Position numbers and translations under genes: made by a program
Assembly (NCBI RefSeq): GCF_900128455.1
Contig: NZ_LT635783.1
Span: forward strand, 3,276,546 to 3,340,545
Length of the DNA stretch: 64,000 nt
From: Bacteroides mediterraneensis
GTDB taxonomy: Bacteria > Bacteroidota > Bacteroidia > Bacteroidales > Bacteroidaceae
Direction: 5' to 3'
Shown: piece by piece, positions 17,384 to 26,701 of the stretch
How positions within the stretch are numbered: the stretch's first letter is position 1
Layout of the letters: each line of letters starts with the position of its first letter
The notes under the pieces: generated by a model
What the model was told of the DNA's origin: nothing
The model's input: only the letters and a program-made list of their open reading frames with translations
The model's database searches: none

Positions 17384-18421
17384 TCAATTTTTCAATAACA
17401 GGCTTTCATATTTCACCAGTGCCTGTTTAAACAATTCAATGGCTTCGTCCATGCTGCCATAGAACTCTCCACCCGACGCGTTCAGATGGCCACCTCCATT
17501 AAAGAATTCTGCAGCCACTTTGTTACAAGGGAATGCTCCTACCGAACGAAGCGACACTTTAATCATATTTTTATCCGTATCCTCCCGCAGGAACACGGAA
17601 AAACAGATACCTTTCATTTGAAGCGGCATGTTTACAAATCCCTCTGTATCACCCTTCACATACTGGAACTTGCTCTGTTCGTTTTTCGAAAGGCAAATCA
17701 GTGCCGAACGGAATTGCGGATAAACCTGCATTTTCTCATACAACACATACCCCATCAGGCGGAGACGGCCTTCAGAATAGGTATTGAACACTTTCCGATA
17801 AATTTCATCTTTGTCTATTCCCTTTGACAGCAACTCACCGATAATAAAATAAATCTCCCGGTTATTGGAATTATAAGTGAAACCTCCCGTATCGGTCATC
17901 ATTCCGGTATAGATACATTCCGCTCCCTCCAGCGTGATGTCATCAAAACATCCCAACCGGCAAATCAAGCGGAAAATCAATTCGGAAGTCGATGAAATTT
18001 CCGGATGGGAAATGGTTACCCGACAAAACGGTTCCGGATTCAAATGATGGTCAATCATCACCTTCCGGCCTGGCGCCTCCCTTACCGCATCCGCCATCTG
18101 GTCAATGCGGGACAAGGCATTAAAATCCAAGCAGCAGATTACGTCAGCCTCTGCTATCAGTTTATCGGCAAACTCTGCATATTTGTCATAACGGATAATG
18201 TCTTTTGCACCCGACATCCAGCGCAAAAAATCAGGAAATGCGTTCGGCACAATCACATTGACTGTCTTTTCATGTACCGACAAGAAATGATACAATCCCA
18301 GTGAAGAGCCCAATGCATCACCGTCGGGAGAGACATGCGTGACAATCACTATTTTATCAGCCCGATCGAAATAGGTTTCCACCTTATCAATGTTGGCCTG
18401 AAGAATCACTTTTGACAACAT
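17384..18421 (-). CDS. nrnA: DHH-family phosphoesterase, NrnA-type
   Basis: 345 residues with the DHH/DHHA1 pattern: IVTHVSPDGDALGSSLGL near 25-45, CLDFNALSRID, MIDHHLNPE (the DHH motif), TDTGGFTYNSNN, and the C-terminal substrate loop GGGHLNASGGEF. NrnA proteins degrade short oligoribonucleotides and dephosphorylate pAp. Cytoplasmic, Mn-dependent. It has its own -7 box and lies 60 bases after comEC in the same direction. Confidence 0.9.
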   Translation of the reverse strand: MLSKVILQANIDKVETYFDRADKIVIVTHVSPDGDALGSSLGLYHFLSVHEKTVNVIVPNAFPDFLRWMSGAKDIIRYDKYAEFADKLIAEADVICCLDFNALSRIDQMADAVREAPGRKVMIDHHLNPEPFCRVTISHPEISSTSELIFRLICRLGCFDDITLEGAECIYTGMMTDTGGFTYNSNNREIYFIIGELLSKGIDKDEIYRKVFNTYSEGRLRLMGYVLYEKMQVYPQFRSALICLSKNEQSKFQYVKGDTEGFVNMPLQMKGICFSVFLREDTDKNMIKVSLRSVGAFPCNKVAAEFFNGGGHLNASGGEFYGSMDEAIELFKQALVKYESLLLKN

Positions 18422-18455
18422 ATTCTTTTTCTTAAACTATTCTTTTTTGAAGGAG

Positions 18456-18463
18456 CAAAAGTA
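18456..18463 (-). promoter_or_regulatory. -7 box for nrnA
   Basis: The minus strand reads TACTTTTG, 34 bases before the ATG at 18421. Confidence 0.45.
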
Positions 18464-18481
18464 CAAATTTATTTTCAGAAA

Positions 18482-20452
18482 CTAGAGCTCTATGGAATAA
18501 GAACCTCGCACAGACAGGTCGGAATAAGATATTTTAAGTAATTGACATTCTTTTATCAACATTTCCCGGTAACCTTCACCCAAAGAAGCATCCAGAATCA
18601 CCATCTTCAACTCAAACAGGTCGTTCAAATGAGACAGGTCCCCTTTAAACCCTCTACAAATATAGGCGTAATCCAGCGGTAAACGCCAAGATGTCTTGCA
18701 GGTCTTCCAGCGTCCGTCATTGAGCAGCCCTACACGCAATGCACCAATGCGTATCAAGCCCGAATCCGATGTATGAGTGGAAACACAATGTCCTTTACGG
18801 GTATATATTTCCGCCCGTGAAAAATACAATCGTTCCGGCTTTGCCTGAAAATACATTCCAACACTCAAGGCTACAAATACATTACAGGCCATTAACAAGC
18901 AAATCCAGTGTCGGGCTTTACGGTGTAAACCAGCCGACCAACAAAGATACAAACAAATGAAAATCCCAGCCAACAGACAAGCCTGCCCAGCCGACAGATA
19001 CACCGAAGTAAGCTGAGAACCAGAAAAATGTGTCACCATCCGCATGGTTTCATTGAGAAAGGAGGTCGCCCCATCCAGTAAGCCTACAAGTCCACTTCCA
19101 ACCCATGGCACAGCAGAAAATCCTAAGGCCAGCAACGCCACAATCAAGATACAGGCAGCCAACGGAGAAACAACCAAGTTAGCCAGTAGAAAATACGTCG
19201 GAAAGGTACCAAAATACAACAGAACGAAAGGCAAAGTACCCACCTGAGCCGACACGGACAAACAAAGCAAATTAAATAAATAGCGAAACAAACGGTTTTG
19301 TATCACAACCCCTCGCGTACACAACGGATAAAACGCCAAAATGGAAGCTACAGCAGCAAACGACAACTGGAAACTAAGGTCGAACAAAAAGAAAGGATTG
19401 TACAACAACATCAGAAACGCGGCAAGCACCAGCGAATGGATTCCCGAAAAACGTTCCTCGGAACAACAGGAAGCAAAGGCATACAAACTGAACATCACCA
19501 CAGCCCGCATCACCGATGAACTCAGTCCCGAAATGAACGCAAATCCCCACAATAAAGTCACCACCAATAACATCCTCACCATGCGTCCATATCGTTTCCA
19601 ATAAGTCAACGGATAAAAAACGAGGAAAAGAAACCCTGAAAGGATTCCCACATGCAAGCCGGATAATGCCAACACATGACTGGCTCCTGCCGCACTATAG
19701 ACATTTTTTAAGTCTGTACTTAAATCACTTTTATCCCCGATGGTCAGTGCTGCAATCACGGCCTGCACTTCCTCATCCAGTCCCCAGCTCCGATATACCT
19801 CCACCACTTTTTGCTGACAAACCCGTGCCCGTTGTGAGAAAGTCAACCATCGGGACTTCCCCACACGATACCAATTGCCCGCATATACCAGGCCCGTGCC
19901 ACTGATACCCTTCCGTAACAAATAATCGCCATAATCGAACCCGGTCAGTTCCTTTTCTGAAAAAGGACGTGAGATTTTCGCATAGAAACAAAGAGTGTCC
20001 CCGCACGCCAACGGTTCAGCCACAGAATCCGGCATCCATGACAAAAGCACACGCCGGTCCACCTTCTGCCATTTCCTTCCGTCCAAGCGTTTACCTGCCA
20101 CATAGATTTCCGCACGCCATGTCTTTCCCCTGATTTCCGGTACAGTCTCCACAATCCCCTTGTAAACTTGTGGAGCATCCTCCCACACATACTCCACCTT
20201 TTCTCTCTGATGTACGACTGAACATCCTCCCCACAAGAAAAAAGCCAGTCCGGTCACCCCGCCGAAAAGCCAGCGCCATCGCCAGGCGGACACACGAAGC
20301 AATCCTACGCAAAGTAAAATACAGCATATTCCACCCCACAAAGGCCACGAAACACCTTCCGGCAAAAAACTGTCGAATAAAAAAATTCCGGTTGCCAGAC
20401 ATATCGTCAACCGGAACAAAGGGTAAGTAATCCAAGAAGGTGAAGTTTCCAA
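18482..20452 (-). CDS. comEC: ComEC/Rec2 family competence membrane protein
   Basis: 656 residues. Three N-terminal membrane helices (about 10-75) precede a DUF4131-type soluble domain with an OB-like fold (VYKGIVETVPEIRGKTW). The ComEC core follows: AALTIGDKSDLS, SAAGASHVLALSGLHVGILSG, and FISGLSSSVMRA, with about eight helices. ComEC forms the inner-membrane channel for incoming DNA. The C-terminal region (about 545-656) is short, and I see no HxHxDH metallo-beta-lactamase motif. It starts three bases after rpe. Confidence 0.88.
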   Translation of the reverse strand: METSPSWITYPLFRLTICLATGIFLFDSFLPEGVSWPLWGGICCILLCVGLLRVSAWRWRWLFGGVTGLAFFLWGGCSVVHQREKVEYVWEDAPQVYKGIVETVPEIRGKTWRAEIYVAGKRLDGRKWQKVDRRVLLSWMPDSVAEPLACGDTLCFYAKISRPFSEKELTGFDYGDYLLRKGISGTGLVYAGNWYRVGKSRWLTFSQRARVCQQKVVEVYRSWGLDEEVQAVIAALTIGDKSDLSTDLKNVYSAAGASHVLALSGLHVGILSGFLFLVFYPLTYWKRYGRMVRMLLVVTLLWGFAFISGLSSSVMRAVVMFSLYAFASCCSEERFSGIHSLVLAAFLMLLYNPFFLFDLSFQLSFAAVASILAFYPLCTRGVVIQNRLFRYLFNLLCLSVSAQVGTLPFVLLYFGTFPTYFLLANLVVSPLAACILIVALLALGFSAVPWVGSGLVGLLDGATSFLNETMRMVTHFSGSQLTSVYLSAGQACLLAGIFICLYLCWSAGLHRKARHWICLLMACNVFVALSVGMYFQAKPERLYFSRAEIYTRKGHCVSTHTSDSGLIRIGALRVGLLNDGRWKTCKTSWRLPLDYAYICRGFKGDLSHLNDLFELKMVILDASLGEGYREMLIKECQLLKISYSDLSVRGSYSIEL

Positions 20453-20455
20453 TCC

Positions 20456-21112
20456 TTATTTCACATTTTTCAGCTGATGGATGGCCTCCAGCATATCTGG
20501 TGCTTTAAAAACGGCATTGCCAGCCACCAGCACATCGGCACCAGCCTGTTTCAACAAAGGAGCATTCGACACATTGACCCCTCCATCCACTTCAATCAAA
20601 GTCGATGCATCGTAACGGGCAATCAGCTCACGCAGCTGCGTAATTTTCTTGAATGTATTCGGAATAAATTTCTGTCCTCCAAATCCGGGATTGACACTCA
20701 TCAACAACACCATATCCACCTCCGTGATGATATCCTCCAACATGGCGACGGGTGTAGACGGATTCAACGTCACTCCAGCCTTCATCCCTGCCTCCTTTAT
20801 CTGCTGTACCACACGATGCAAATGCGGGCAAGCCTCGTAGTGTACATTCATCATCATCGCTCCCAATGCCTTCACTTCAGGTATGAATTTTTCGGGTTGC
20901 ACAATCATCAAATGCACATCCAAGGGTTTCTGACTAAGCTCAGCCACATATTTCAATACTGGAAAACCAAACGAAATGTTAGGCACGAACACACCGTCCA
21001 TAATATCCAGGTGCAACCAGTCTGCCTCACTTTGATTGATTTTTTCCAAGTCACTCTTCAAATCCGCAAAATTTGCAGAAAGCAAAGAGGGAGCTACTTT
21101 CATGTCTTTCAT
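20456..21112 (-). CDS. rpe: Ribulose-phosphate 3-epimerase
   Basis: 218 residues, a complete TIM barrel. Signatures: VAPSLLSANFADLKSDLEKI, WLHLDIMDGVFVPNISFG (metal-binding His/Asp), PLDVHLMI, MSVNPGFGGQKFI, and IEVDGGVNVSNAPLL. It interconverts ribulose-5- and xylulose-5-phosphate in the pentose phosphate pathway. Two starts three codons apart are possible (21112 or 21103). comEC follows three bases after the stop. Confidence 0.95.
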   Translation of the reverse strand: MKDMKVAPSLLSANFADLKSDLEKINQSEADWLHLDIMDGVFVPNISFGFPVLKYVAELSQKPLDVHLMIVQPEKFIPEVKALGAMMMNVHYEACPHLHRVVQQIKEAGMKAGVTLNPSTPVAMLEDIITEVDMVLLMSVNPGFGGQKFIPNTFKKITQLRELIARYDASTLIEVDGGVNVSNAPLLKQAGADVLVAGNAVFKAPDMLEAIHQLKNVK

Positions 21113-21149
21113 TGTTATTTTTTACTAGCCTGATTGATTTATCCTTCAA

Positions 21150-21157
21150 CAAAGGTA
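21150..21157 (-). promoter_or_regulatory. -7 box for rpe-comEC
   Basis: The minus strand reads TACCTTTG, 37 bases before the ATG at 21112. Confidence 0.5.
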
Positions 21158-21181
21158 AGTATATTTTTCAATAAATCCATA

Positions 21182-22486
21182 TTATTTGCTCACATTCACA
21201 CGCAAGCCCAGCTGCAAGTTAAAATTCAACGGATGTTCCTTACGTATGGTCTCTACCTTGCTATGGTCGTCAAAGTAATAGGCGATGCCCGGTTCTACAT
21301 ACAGTCCCAACCGGGAAGTAAAATTGACTTGCGCCCCGGCAGCCGCAACTACCGACCATTGCAACGGATTAATATCCAATGACGTCTGTTCAGAAAAGCG
21401 GTTTCCTCCATTGGTCACCGTCACTGTTTCCAGTCTGCCAGACACACATTTTTCTACCTCGCCTCCTGCCGACGCATAAATGGAAAGCCAGCTGTTCTTC
21501 CATATAGAACGATGCAATTTTACGGGGATACCCACATAATGCAATTTCTGACTTTCTTCGACATACGACTTGGATCCAGAATGAATATCGGAAGAGAGCA
21601 ACGTATAGTTCAGCCCCGTTTCCAGCGCCCAATCCTTATGAAAGTGCCAGGCCACCGAAAATCCGACAGTCACCGGCATGTGATGCTTCACACGGGTCTG
21701 GGGAGTCTGAACGGCATTTTCCAATAAGACCTGACTATAGGCCAATCCGCCGTTATCGGTAGGAGACATGGGGGCATCGGAAACCGTATAATAGGCAGAA
21801 CGTGACACAAAGCTGCCCATTCCGTCAAATGTATTCAACGAACTATAGGGTGTATTTCCAGCTCCCACTCCGAGTGAAAAGCCCGATGACTTATCCGCTT
21901 TCTTCTTTACCGCCACAGCATTCTGCTCCATCCGTTTCCGGTCTGCTACCCGTTGCGCCTGTAATTGTCGGGTATGTTCCTGCTCTGCCCGCACCTTCTC
22001 TTCAGCCTGCTCCCGTTTTTCTGCCGGCTCATTTATCTGCCGATTCTCCTCAGAGGAAACTGCCTCCAACGGCAAATCGGCTATCCCTTCATGCAGCGTA
22101 TCCGGAAGCACCTCCAACAAACGTACAGAGGAAGAAAGGGCTGAAGGCTGTGAACGATGGATTTCCGGTCTCTCGGCATCTGCAATCTGCTCTTCCATGG
22201 CGCTGGGGACATGTTCCGGCAAAGGAGTATCTTCTACTTCCGCAGCCAGTTCCTGATTCTGGAAATCAGCTTTGGGCGAAGACCAGAACCAATACGTCAA
22301 TGAAGAGGCCAACAAAACCAGTACCGCAGCAGCTGCTTGCCAGCGTCTCCATATAGGAATCACCTTAGGAGCTTTCCGTACCTCCAGTTCTTTGGACAAG
22401 GTATCCCATAGTCCTTCTGGAAGAGGTTCCGAATATCCCTCCATCCGGTTCCGTAAATGATCAATCCACTCTTTTTCGTCCTTCAT
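21182..22486 (-). CDS. Sigma-linked membrane protein with outer-membrane barrel domain
   Basis: 434 residues. The N-terminus (EKEWIDHLRNRMEGYSEPLPEGLWDTLSKEL) resembles anti-sigma-type cytoplasmic segments. One membrane helix lies at about 48-66 (AAAAVLVLLASSLTYWFW). A low-complexity Glu/Gln/Lys stretch spans about 150-200. The last 230 residues look like a PorT-type beta-barrel: FSLGVGAGNTPYS, VGFSVAWHFHKDWALETGLNYTLL, GLYVEPGIAYYF, LQLGLRVNVSK. It starts three bases after the ECF sigma gene. A role in sensing at the envelope is inference; a protein spanning both membranes would be unusual. Confidence 0.75.
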   Translation of the reverse strand: MKDEKEWIDHLRNRMEGYSEPLPEGLWDTLSKELEVRKAPKVIPIWRRWQAAAAVLVLLASSLTYWFWSSPKADFQNQELAAEVEDTPLPEHVPSAMEEQIADAERPEIHRSQPSALSSSVRLLEVLPDTLHEGIADLPLEAVSSEENRQINEPAEKREQAEEKVRAEQEHTRQLQAQRVADRKRMEQNAVAVKKKADKSSGFSLGVGAGNTPYSSLNTFDGMGSFVSRSAYYTVSDAPMSPTDNGGLAYSQVLLENAVQTPQTRVKHHMPVTVGFSVAWHFHKDWALETGLNYTLLSSDIHSGSKSYVEESQKLHYVGIPVKLHRSIWKNSWLSIYASAGGEVEKCVSGRLETVTVTNGGNRFSEQTSLDINPLQWSVVAAAGAQVNFTSRLGLYVEPGIAYYFDDHSKVETIRKEHPLNFNLQLGLRVNVSK

Positions 22487-22489
22487 TGC

Positions 22490-23032
22490 CTATAATTTCT
22501 TTCTATATTCATTTATTTTCTTTGCCAGCAAGGTCTTTGCCCGATAGAACTGGGAAGAAGACGTATGCTCAGTAATTCCTAGCATCTGTGCAATTTCCTT
22601 ATGACTTTTTTCCTCAAACACATATAAGTTGAACACCGTGCGATATCCGTCCGGAAGTTCCGCAATCATTTTCATCAATACCGACTGTGGAATCTCGTCC
22701 ATACCATCGTCCGTTTCTTCCGTATCGGGCAGCTGTTCCACCAATACCTCTTGCTGGGCCAGCTGGTTCTGCTTCCGCAAATACCCTAACGCCTCATTCA
22801 CCATCACCCGCGAAAGCCATGCTTTCAAAGACCCGTTTCCCTGATAAGTAAACTGACCGATTGATTGAAAAATCCGTATAAACCCATCATGCAACACGTC
22901 CTCTGCCGCTTCCCGGTCACCAATATAACGGAGACAAATAGCCATCAACGAGCCTCCATACAGCTCGTACAACTCCTTGCGAGCCTGGTTGTCTGCCAGC
23001 TTGCATTTCGATGCCAATTCTTCTTCCGTCAT
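22490..23032 (-). CDS. ECF RNA polymerase sigma factor
   Basis: 180 residues. Region 2 includes YGGSLMAICLRYIGDREAAEDVLHDGFIRIFQSIGQF, then KAWLSRVMVNEALGYLRK. A short acidic linker (LPDTEETDDGMDEIP) leads to region 4: LPDGYRTVFNLYVFEEKSHKEIAQMLGITEHTSSSQFYRAKTLL, with a clear helix-turn-helix. Typical of Bacteroidetes ECF factors paired with a membrane regulator; the partner gene follows after three bases. Confidence 0.93.
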   Translation of the reverse strand: MTEEELASKCKLADNQARKELYELYGGSLMAICLRYIGDREAAEDVLHDGFIRIFQSIGQFTYQGNGSLKAWLSRVMVNEALGYLRKQNQLAQQEVLVEQLPDTEETDDGMDEIPQSVLMKMIAELPDGYRTVFNLYVFEEKSHKEIAQMLGITEHTSSSQFYRAKTLLAKKINEYRKKL

Positions 23033-23072
23033 ATCCAGCTTATCGTGCTTTGGTTAATAAATGATGAATGCA

Positions 23073-23080
23073 CAAAAGTA
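23073..23080 (-). promoter_or_regulatory. -7 box for the ECF sigma gene
   Basis: The minus strand reads TACTTTTG, 40 bases before the ATG at 23032. Whether the factor also drives itself cannot be told. Confidence 0.45.
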
Positions 23081-23156
23081 CTGCACCTTTTCCGAATAAA
23101 ATCCTTGTTAAAAAGTTTTTAACTAAAAGAAAAAGATGCATCGTGCAAAAACAAAA

Positions 23157-23189
23157 AAAGGTAGCAGAATGTAAGCGACTGCCACCTTT
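23157..23189 (-). terminator. Terminator of the tsaC-clc-fmt operon
   Basis: AAAGGTaGCAG (23157-23167) pairs with CTGCcACCTTT (23179-23189), with one A-C mismatch. On the minus strand it runs into a T tract. It lies 19 bases after the fmt stop. Confidence 0.7.
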
Positions 23190-23208
23190 ATATTATATCG
23201 GGATTCTC

Positions 23209-24180
23209 TTATTCCACGAAGGAGTCTTCCACATGGCGATAGCCGCGAAGGAAATCGGCCACATCCATCCGTTTCTTTCCGGCCAGCTGCAACGACAACA
23301 CACGCAGGAAGCCATCGGTTGAAGCGATGTGAAAATAAGTTTTCTTATCCGTCACTACCGTTCCCGGTTTCAAGGAATGAGGAGTAAACACCTTTTCCGT
23401 TTCAAAAATCTTCAACGACATGGGAGCCGCTTCTCCCTGATGCAATTCCGTCCACGCGGCTGGATAAGGAGAAAGCCCACGCACAAAATCATACACTTTC
23501 TTCACCCCTGCATTCCAGTCAATACGGCAGGTCTCCTTGAAAATTTTGGGAGCCGGACGCAATTCCGTAGCCGTAGCCAGCTGCTCTTGCGGAATGGTCT
23601 TGACATTTCCCTCCAGAATGGCATCCACTGTCTTCACCACGAGGTCGCCCCCCAGTTTCATCAGCTTGTCGTACACCACTTCCACATTGTCCGTGTCGGC
23701 AATGGGTACCCGCACCTGATCGATAATCTCTCCGGTATCAATTTCATGCTTCAGGAAAAAAGTCGTAATTCCGGTCTCAGTCTCTCCGTTGATGACAGCC
23801 CAGTTGATAGGAGCTGCCCCACGATATTGCGGCAACAAAGAGGCGTGCAGGTTGAACGTACCCAGACGAGGCATGTTCCACACCACTTCCGGCAACATGC
23901 GGAAAGCCACGACAATCTGCAAATCCGCCTTCAGGGCCCTCAGTTCTTCCAGAAATTCTTCGTTTTTCAATTTTTCCGGCTGGAGTACCCTCAACCCCTG
24001 CGATACGGCATACTGTTTCACCGGGCTAGGCTGGAGAACACTTCCATGCCGCCCCATGGGCTTATCGGGCATCGTAATGACTCCTACCACCTGATAGCCC
24101 CCTTCCACCAGGCGCTTCAAGCTTTCCACGGCAAATTCAGGGGTACCCATATATACGATTCGTAAGTCTTTCTTTTCCAT
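23209..24180 (-). CDS. fmt: Methionyl-tRNA formyltransferase
   Basis: 323 residues. The N-terminal formyltransferase domain has IVYMGTPEFAVESLKRL, FNLHASLLPQYRGAAPINWAVI (catalytic Asn/His) and GETETGITTFFLKHEIDTGEII (catalytic Asp). The C-terminal tRNA-binding domain starts near 205 and includes VRGLSPYPAAWTEL. It formylates initiator Met-tRNA. Last gene of the tsaC-clc-fmt run, 16 bases after the channel gene. Confidence 0.96.
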   Translation of the reverse strand: MEKKDLRIVYMGTPEFAVESLKRLVEGGYQVVGVITMPDKPMGRHGSVLQPSPVKQYAVSQGLRVLQPEKLKNEEFLEELRALKADLQIVVAFRMLPEVVWNMPRLGTFNLHASLLPQYRGAAPINWAVINGETETGITTFFLKHEIDTGEIIDQVRVPIADTDNVEVVYDKLMKLGGDLVVKTVDAILEGNVKTIPQEQLATATELRPAPKIFKETCRIDWNAGVKKVYDFVRGLSPYPAAWTELHQGEAAPMSLKIFETEKVFTPHSLKPGTVVTDKKTYFHIASTDGFLRVLSLQLAGKKRMDVADFLRGYRHVEDSFVE

Positions 24181-24196
24181 ATTTCTTGTTTGTTGT

Positions 24197-25996
24197 TTAT
24201 TCTGCTGAAAAATCCACCATCACCTGACGGTACGTCGACAGGATACGCGACTTGGACACGAAGCCGATGTACTTGTTGTCTTCATCCACCACCGGGAGAT
24301 TCCAGGAGCCAGTCTTGTCAAACTTGTCCATCACGTCCTCCATGGAGTCTGTGGTAATGATACGTGCCTTGGGAGCCACCATAAAATTCTCCACATGGTA
24401 CTTGTGATACAGTTCCTGACGGAAAATAATGTTACGGATATCGTTCAGAATCACGACCCCAAGCAACTCATTGTGCACATCGACCACCGGGAACAGATTG
24501 CGAGCGGATTTGGAAATCGCCTTCACCATCTCTCCCAAATCCATGTCCGGACGAACCACCTGGAAATCAGTTTCAATCACGCTCTCCATGCTCATCATGG
24601 TCAGCGCAGCCTTGTCTTTATGGTGGGTAATCAGCTCGCCACTCTTAGCCAGACGCATAGAGTAGATACTGTGCGGTTCGAATACGATAATGGTCAGGTA
24701 GGCGCATACAGACACAATCATCAGCGGCAGGAACAGGTCATATCCTCCGGTCAGCTCCGCAATCAGGAAGATACCGGTGAGCGGCGCATGCATGACACCC
24801 GACATCAGCCCGGCCATTCCCATCAGGGCGAAGTTTTTCTCCGGAATGTAGGTTCCTCCCAAATGGAACTCATTGCAGACGTAGGAAAACACAAAACCGG
24901 CAATGCAGCCCAGAAACAGACTCGGTGCAAAGATACCACCACAACCGCCACCTCCATTCGTCGCACTGGAAGCAAATACCTTAAACAGAATTATCAGTAT
25001 CAGATACAGTACCAGCAAATGGGAGTTGCCATAAAACAAAGAATTGTTCATCACCGTATCCCAGTCGGCCGAAGAGGTTCCGTTGAGCAACAACGAAATG
25101 GTGTCGTATCCTTCACCGTAAAGCGGCGGGAACAAGAAAATCAGAATACTCAACATCGCTCCTCCAATGACAAACTTCACATAAGGGCTGTTGTAACGGC
25201 GGAAAATATTCTCAATCCAGTTCATGGAACGGGTGAAATACCATGCCACCAAACCGCAAAAGATACCCAATGCAATGGCATAGGGAATACGTTCCAGCGA
25301 GAACGGATAATCCAGGTGAAACTGGAACATGGCTTCCGTACCCGTCAGCAGATACGACACAGAAGCTGCCGTCACACTGGTAATCAGCAAAGGCAGCAAC
25401 GAAGCCATGGTCAAATCAATCATCAGCACTTCCAGCGTAAACACCACACCCGCAATCGGGGCCTTGAAAATGCCCGAAACGGCTCCGGCGGCTCCACAGC
25501 CCACCAGCAACATCAACGTCTTGTGGTCCATGCGGAAAATACTGCCCAGATTCGACCCGATGGCAGAACCTGTCAGCACAATCGGAGCTTCGGCTCCTAC
25601 AGACCCACCACAACCGATGGTGATGGCAGAGGCAAAAATAGAAGACCACACATTATGCCGCTTGATACGGCTCTGCTTACGCGATATGGCATACAGGATT
25701 TTGGTCACACCGTGGCTGATGTCATCGCGCACCACTTTGCGGATGAACAGTCCGGTCAGGAAGATACCCACTACCGGATAGACCAAATACAGCCAGTTTA
25801 CACCTGTGGAATCGAAGTTCTCTGTCAGGAACTCCTTGATGTATTCCACGAGAAATTTCAGCAAAAAAGCGGCCAAGGCCGTAAAGATTCCTACCAGGAA
25901 ACTTAAAATCAAGACGAACTGCTTGTCTTTTATGTGTTTCTCCCTCCAATGAAGAAACCCCTGCAGCAGTCCGTTTTTCTCATCTACCACTTTCAT
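24197..25996 (-). CDS. ClC family chloride channel/transporter with CBS domains
   Basis: 599 residues. About ten membrane helices with ClC selectivity-filter motifs: GCGGSVGAEAPIVLTGSAIGS, with a glutamate at the gating position, then GGGGCGGIFAPSLFLG, and MAGLMSGVMHAPLTGIFLI. Two C-terminal CBS domains (about 455-590, LFPVVDVHNELLGVVILNDI and NLPVVDEDNKYIGFVSKSRI) probably bind nucleotides. The gating glutamate suggests H+/Cl- exchange, but this is inference. It sits between tsaC and fmt with gaps of 12 and 16 bases. Confidence 0.93.
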   Translation of the reverse strand: MKVVDEKNGLLQGFLHWREKHIKDKQFVLILSFLVGIFTALAAFLLKFLVEYIKEFLTENFDSTGVNWLYLVYPVVGIFLTGLFIRKVVRDDISHGVTKILYAISRKQSRIKRHNVWSSIFASAITIGCGGSVGAEAPIVLTGSAIGSNLGSIFRMDHKTLMLLVGCGAAGAVSGIFKAPIAGVVFTLEVLMIDLTMASLLPLLITSVTAASVSYLLTGTEAMFQFHLDYPFSLERIPYAIALGIFCGLVAWYFTRSMNWIENIFRRYNSPYVKFVIGGAMLSILIFLFPPLYGEGYDTISLLLNGTSSADWDTVMNNSLFYGNSHLLVLYLILIILFKVFASSATNGGGGCGGIFAPSLFLGCIAGFVFSYVCNEFHLGGTYIPEKNFALMGMAGLMSGVMHAPLTGIFLIAELTGGYDLFLPLMIVSVCAYLTIIVFEPHSIYSMRLAKSGELITHHKDKAALTMMSMESVIETDFQVVRPDMDLGEMVKAISKSARNLFPVVDVHNELLGVVILNDIRNIIFRQELYHKYHVENFMVAPKARIITTDSMEDVMDKFDKTGSWNLPVVDEDNKYIGFVSKSRILSTYRQVMVDFSAE

Positions 25997-26008
25997 GAAA
26001 GGAACTAT

Positions 26009-26575
26009 TTATTCTCTAATAATCTTTACTACGCCCCCTTTGCCCAGCTTGATGATGCTGGAAGGTTTCGGGTGTCCGGTTTCTTCCCGGCGATAATCGA
26101 CCACATAATCCACAGCCTGCTTGATTTCCTCGCTGATTTCACTGAATACAGCCGGAGCCGGCTGTCCGCTGATATTGGCCGAAGTAGACACAATGGCCTT
26201 GCGGAAACGGAAACACAGCTGTTTGGAGAACTCCTCCGAAGTGACACGGATGCCTACACTGCCATCGGCAGCAATCAGATTCGAAGCCAAGTTGCGTGCC
26301 CCGTCGTAAATGATAGTCAGCGGCTTGGTCGTCATTTCAATCAAATCCCATGCCACCGAAGGCACATCCTGTACGTAAAAATCCACTTTCACCGGACTGT
26401 CCACCAACACCAGCATGGCTTTGCTGTCGGCACGCTGCTTGATTTCAAACACGCGCTTCACCGCCTCCTCGTTCGTGGCATCGCATCCTATCCCCCACAC
26501 GGTATCCGTAGGATAGAGAATCACTCCTCCCTTCTGCATCACCTCGCAGGCTTTCTTAATTTCATCTTTCATCAT
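26009..26575 (-). CDS. tsaC: Threonylcarbamoyl-AMP synthase (TsaC/Sua5/YrdC)
   Basis: 188 residues of a single YrdC domain: GGVILYPTDTVWGIGCDATN, then VFEIKQRADSKAMLVLV (KRP-like motif), VGIRVTSEEFSKQL, and IVSTSANISGQPAP. Lacks the C-terminal Sua5 domain, so it is TsaC-like. It makes threonylcarbamoyl-AMP from threonine, bicarbonate and ATP for the universal t6A37 modification. First gene of the operon with clc and fmt. Confidence 0.92.
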   Translation of the reverse strand: MMKDEIKKACEVMQKGGVILYPTDTVWGIGCDATNEEAVKRVFEIKQRADSKAMLVLVDSPVKVDFYVQDVPSVAWDLIEMTTKPLTIIYDGARNLASNLIAADGSVGIRVTSEEFSKQLCFRFRKAIVSTSANISGQPAPAVFSEISEEIKQAVDYVVDYRREETGHPKPSSIIKLGKGGVVKIIRE

Positions 26576-26629
26576 AATATCTTTAGTTTTTTGTGGTCAA
26601 AAAGTCATCAAAAGCGATTTTACAAACAG

Positions 26630-26637
26630 CAAAATTA
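26630..26637 (-). promoter_or_regulatory. -7 box for the tsaC operon
   Basis: The minus strand reads TAATTTTG, 54 bases before the ATG at 26575. Confidence 0.4.
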
Positions 26638-26701
26638 CAAATGATTTTTAGGATATCCCAAGAATGTTTTGTTTTTTTGCAGAAAAGCTATCAGCCCTCC
26701 C

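Noticed and set aside
24395-25906. Long open frame of 503 codons on the plus strand.
   Set aside because: It lies fully antisense to the ClC gene, which has all family motifs; the frame is rich in Gln, His and Arg, as expected from an opposite-strand reading.
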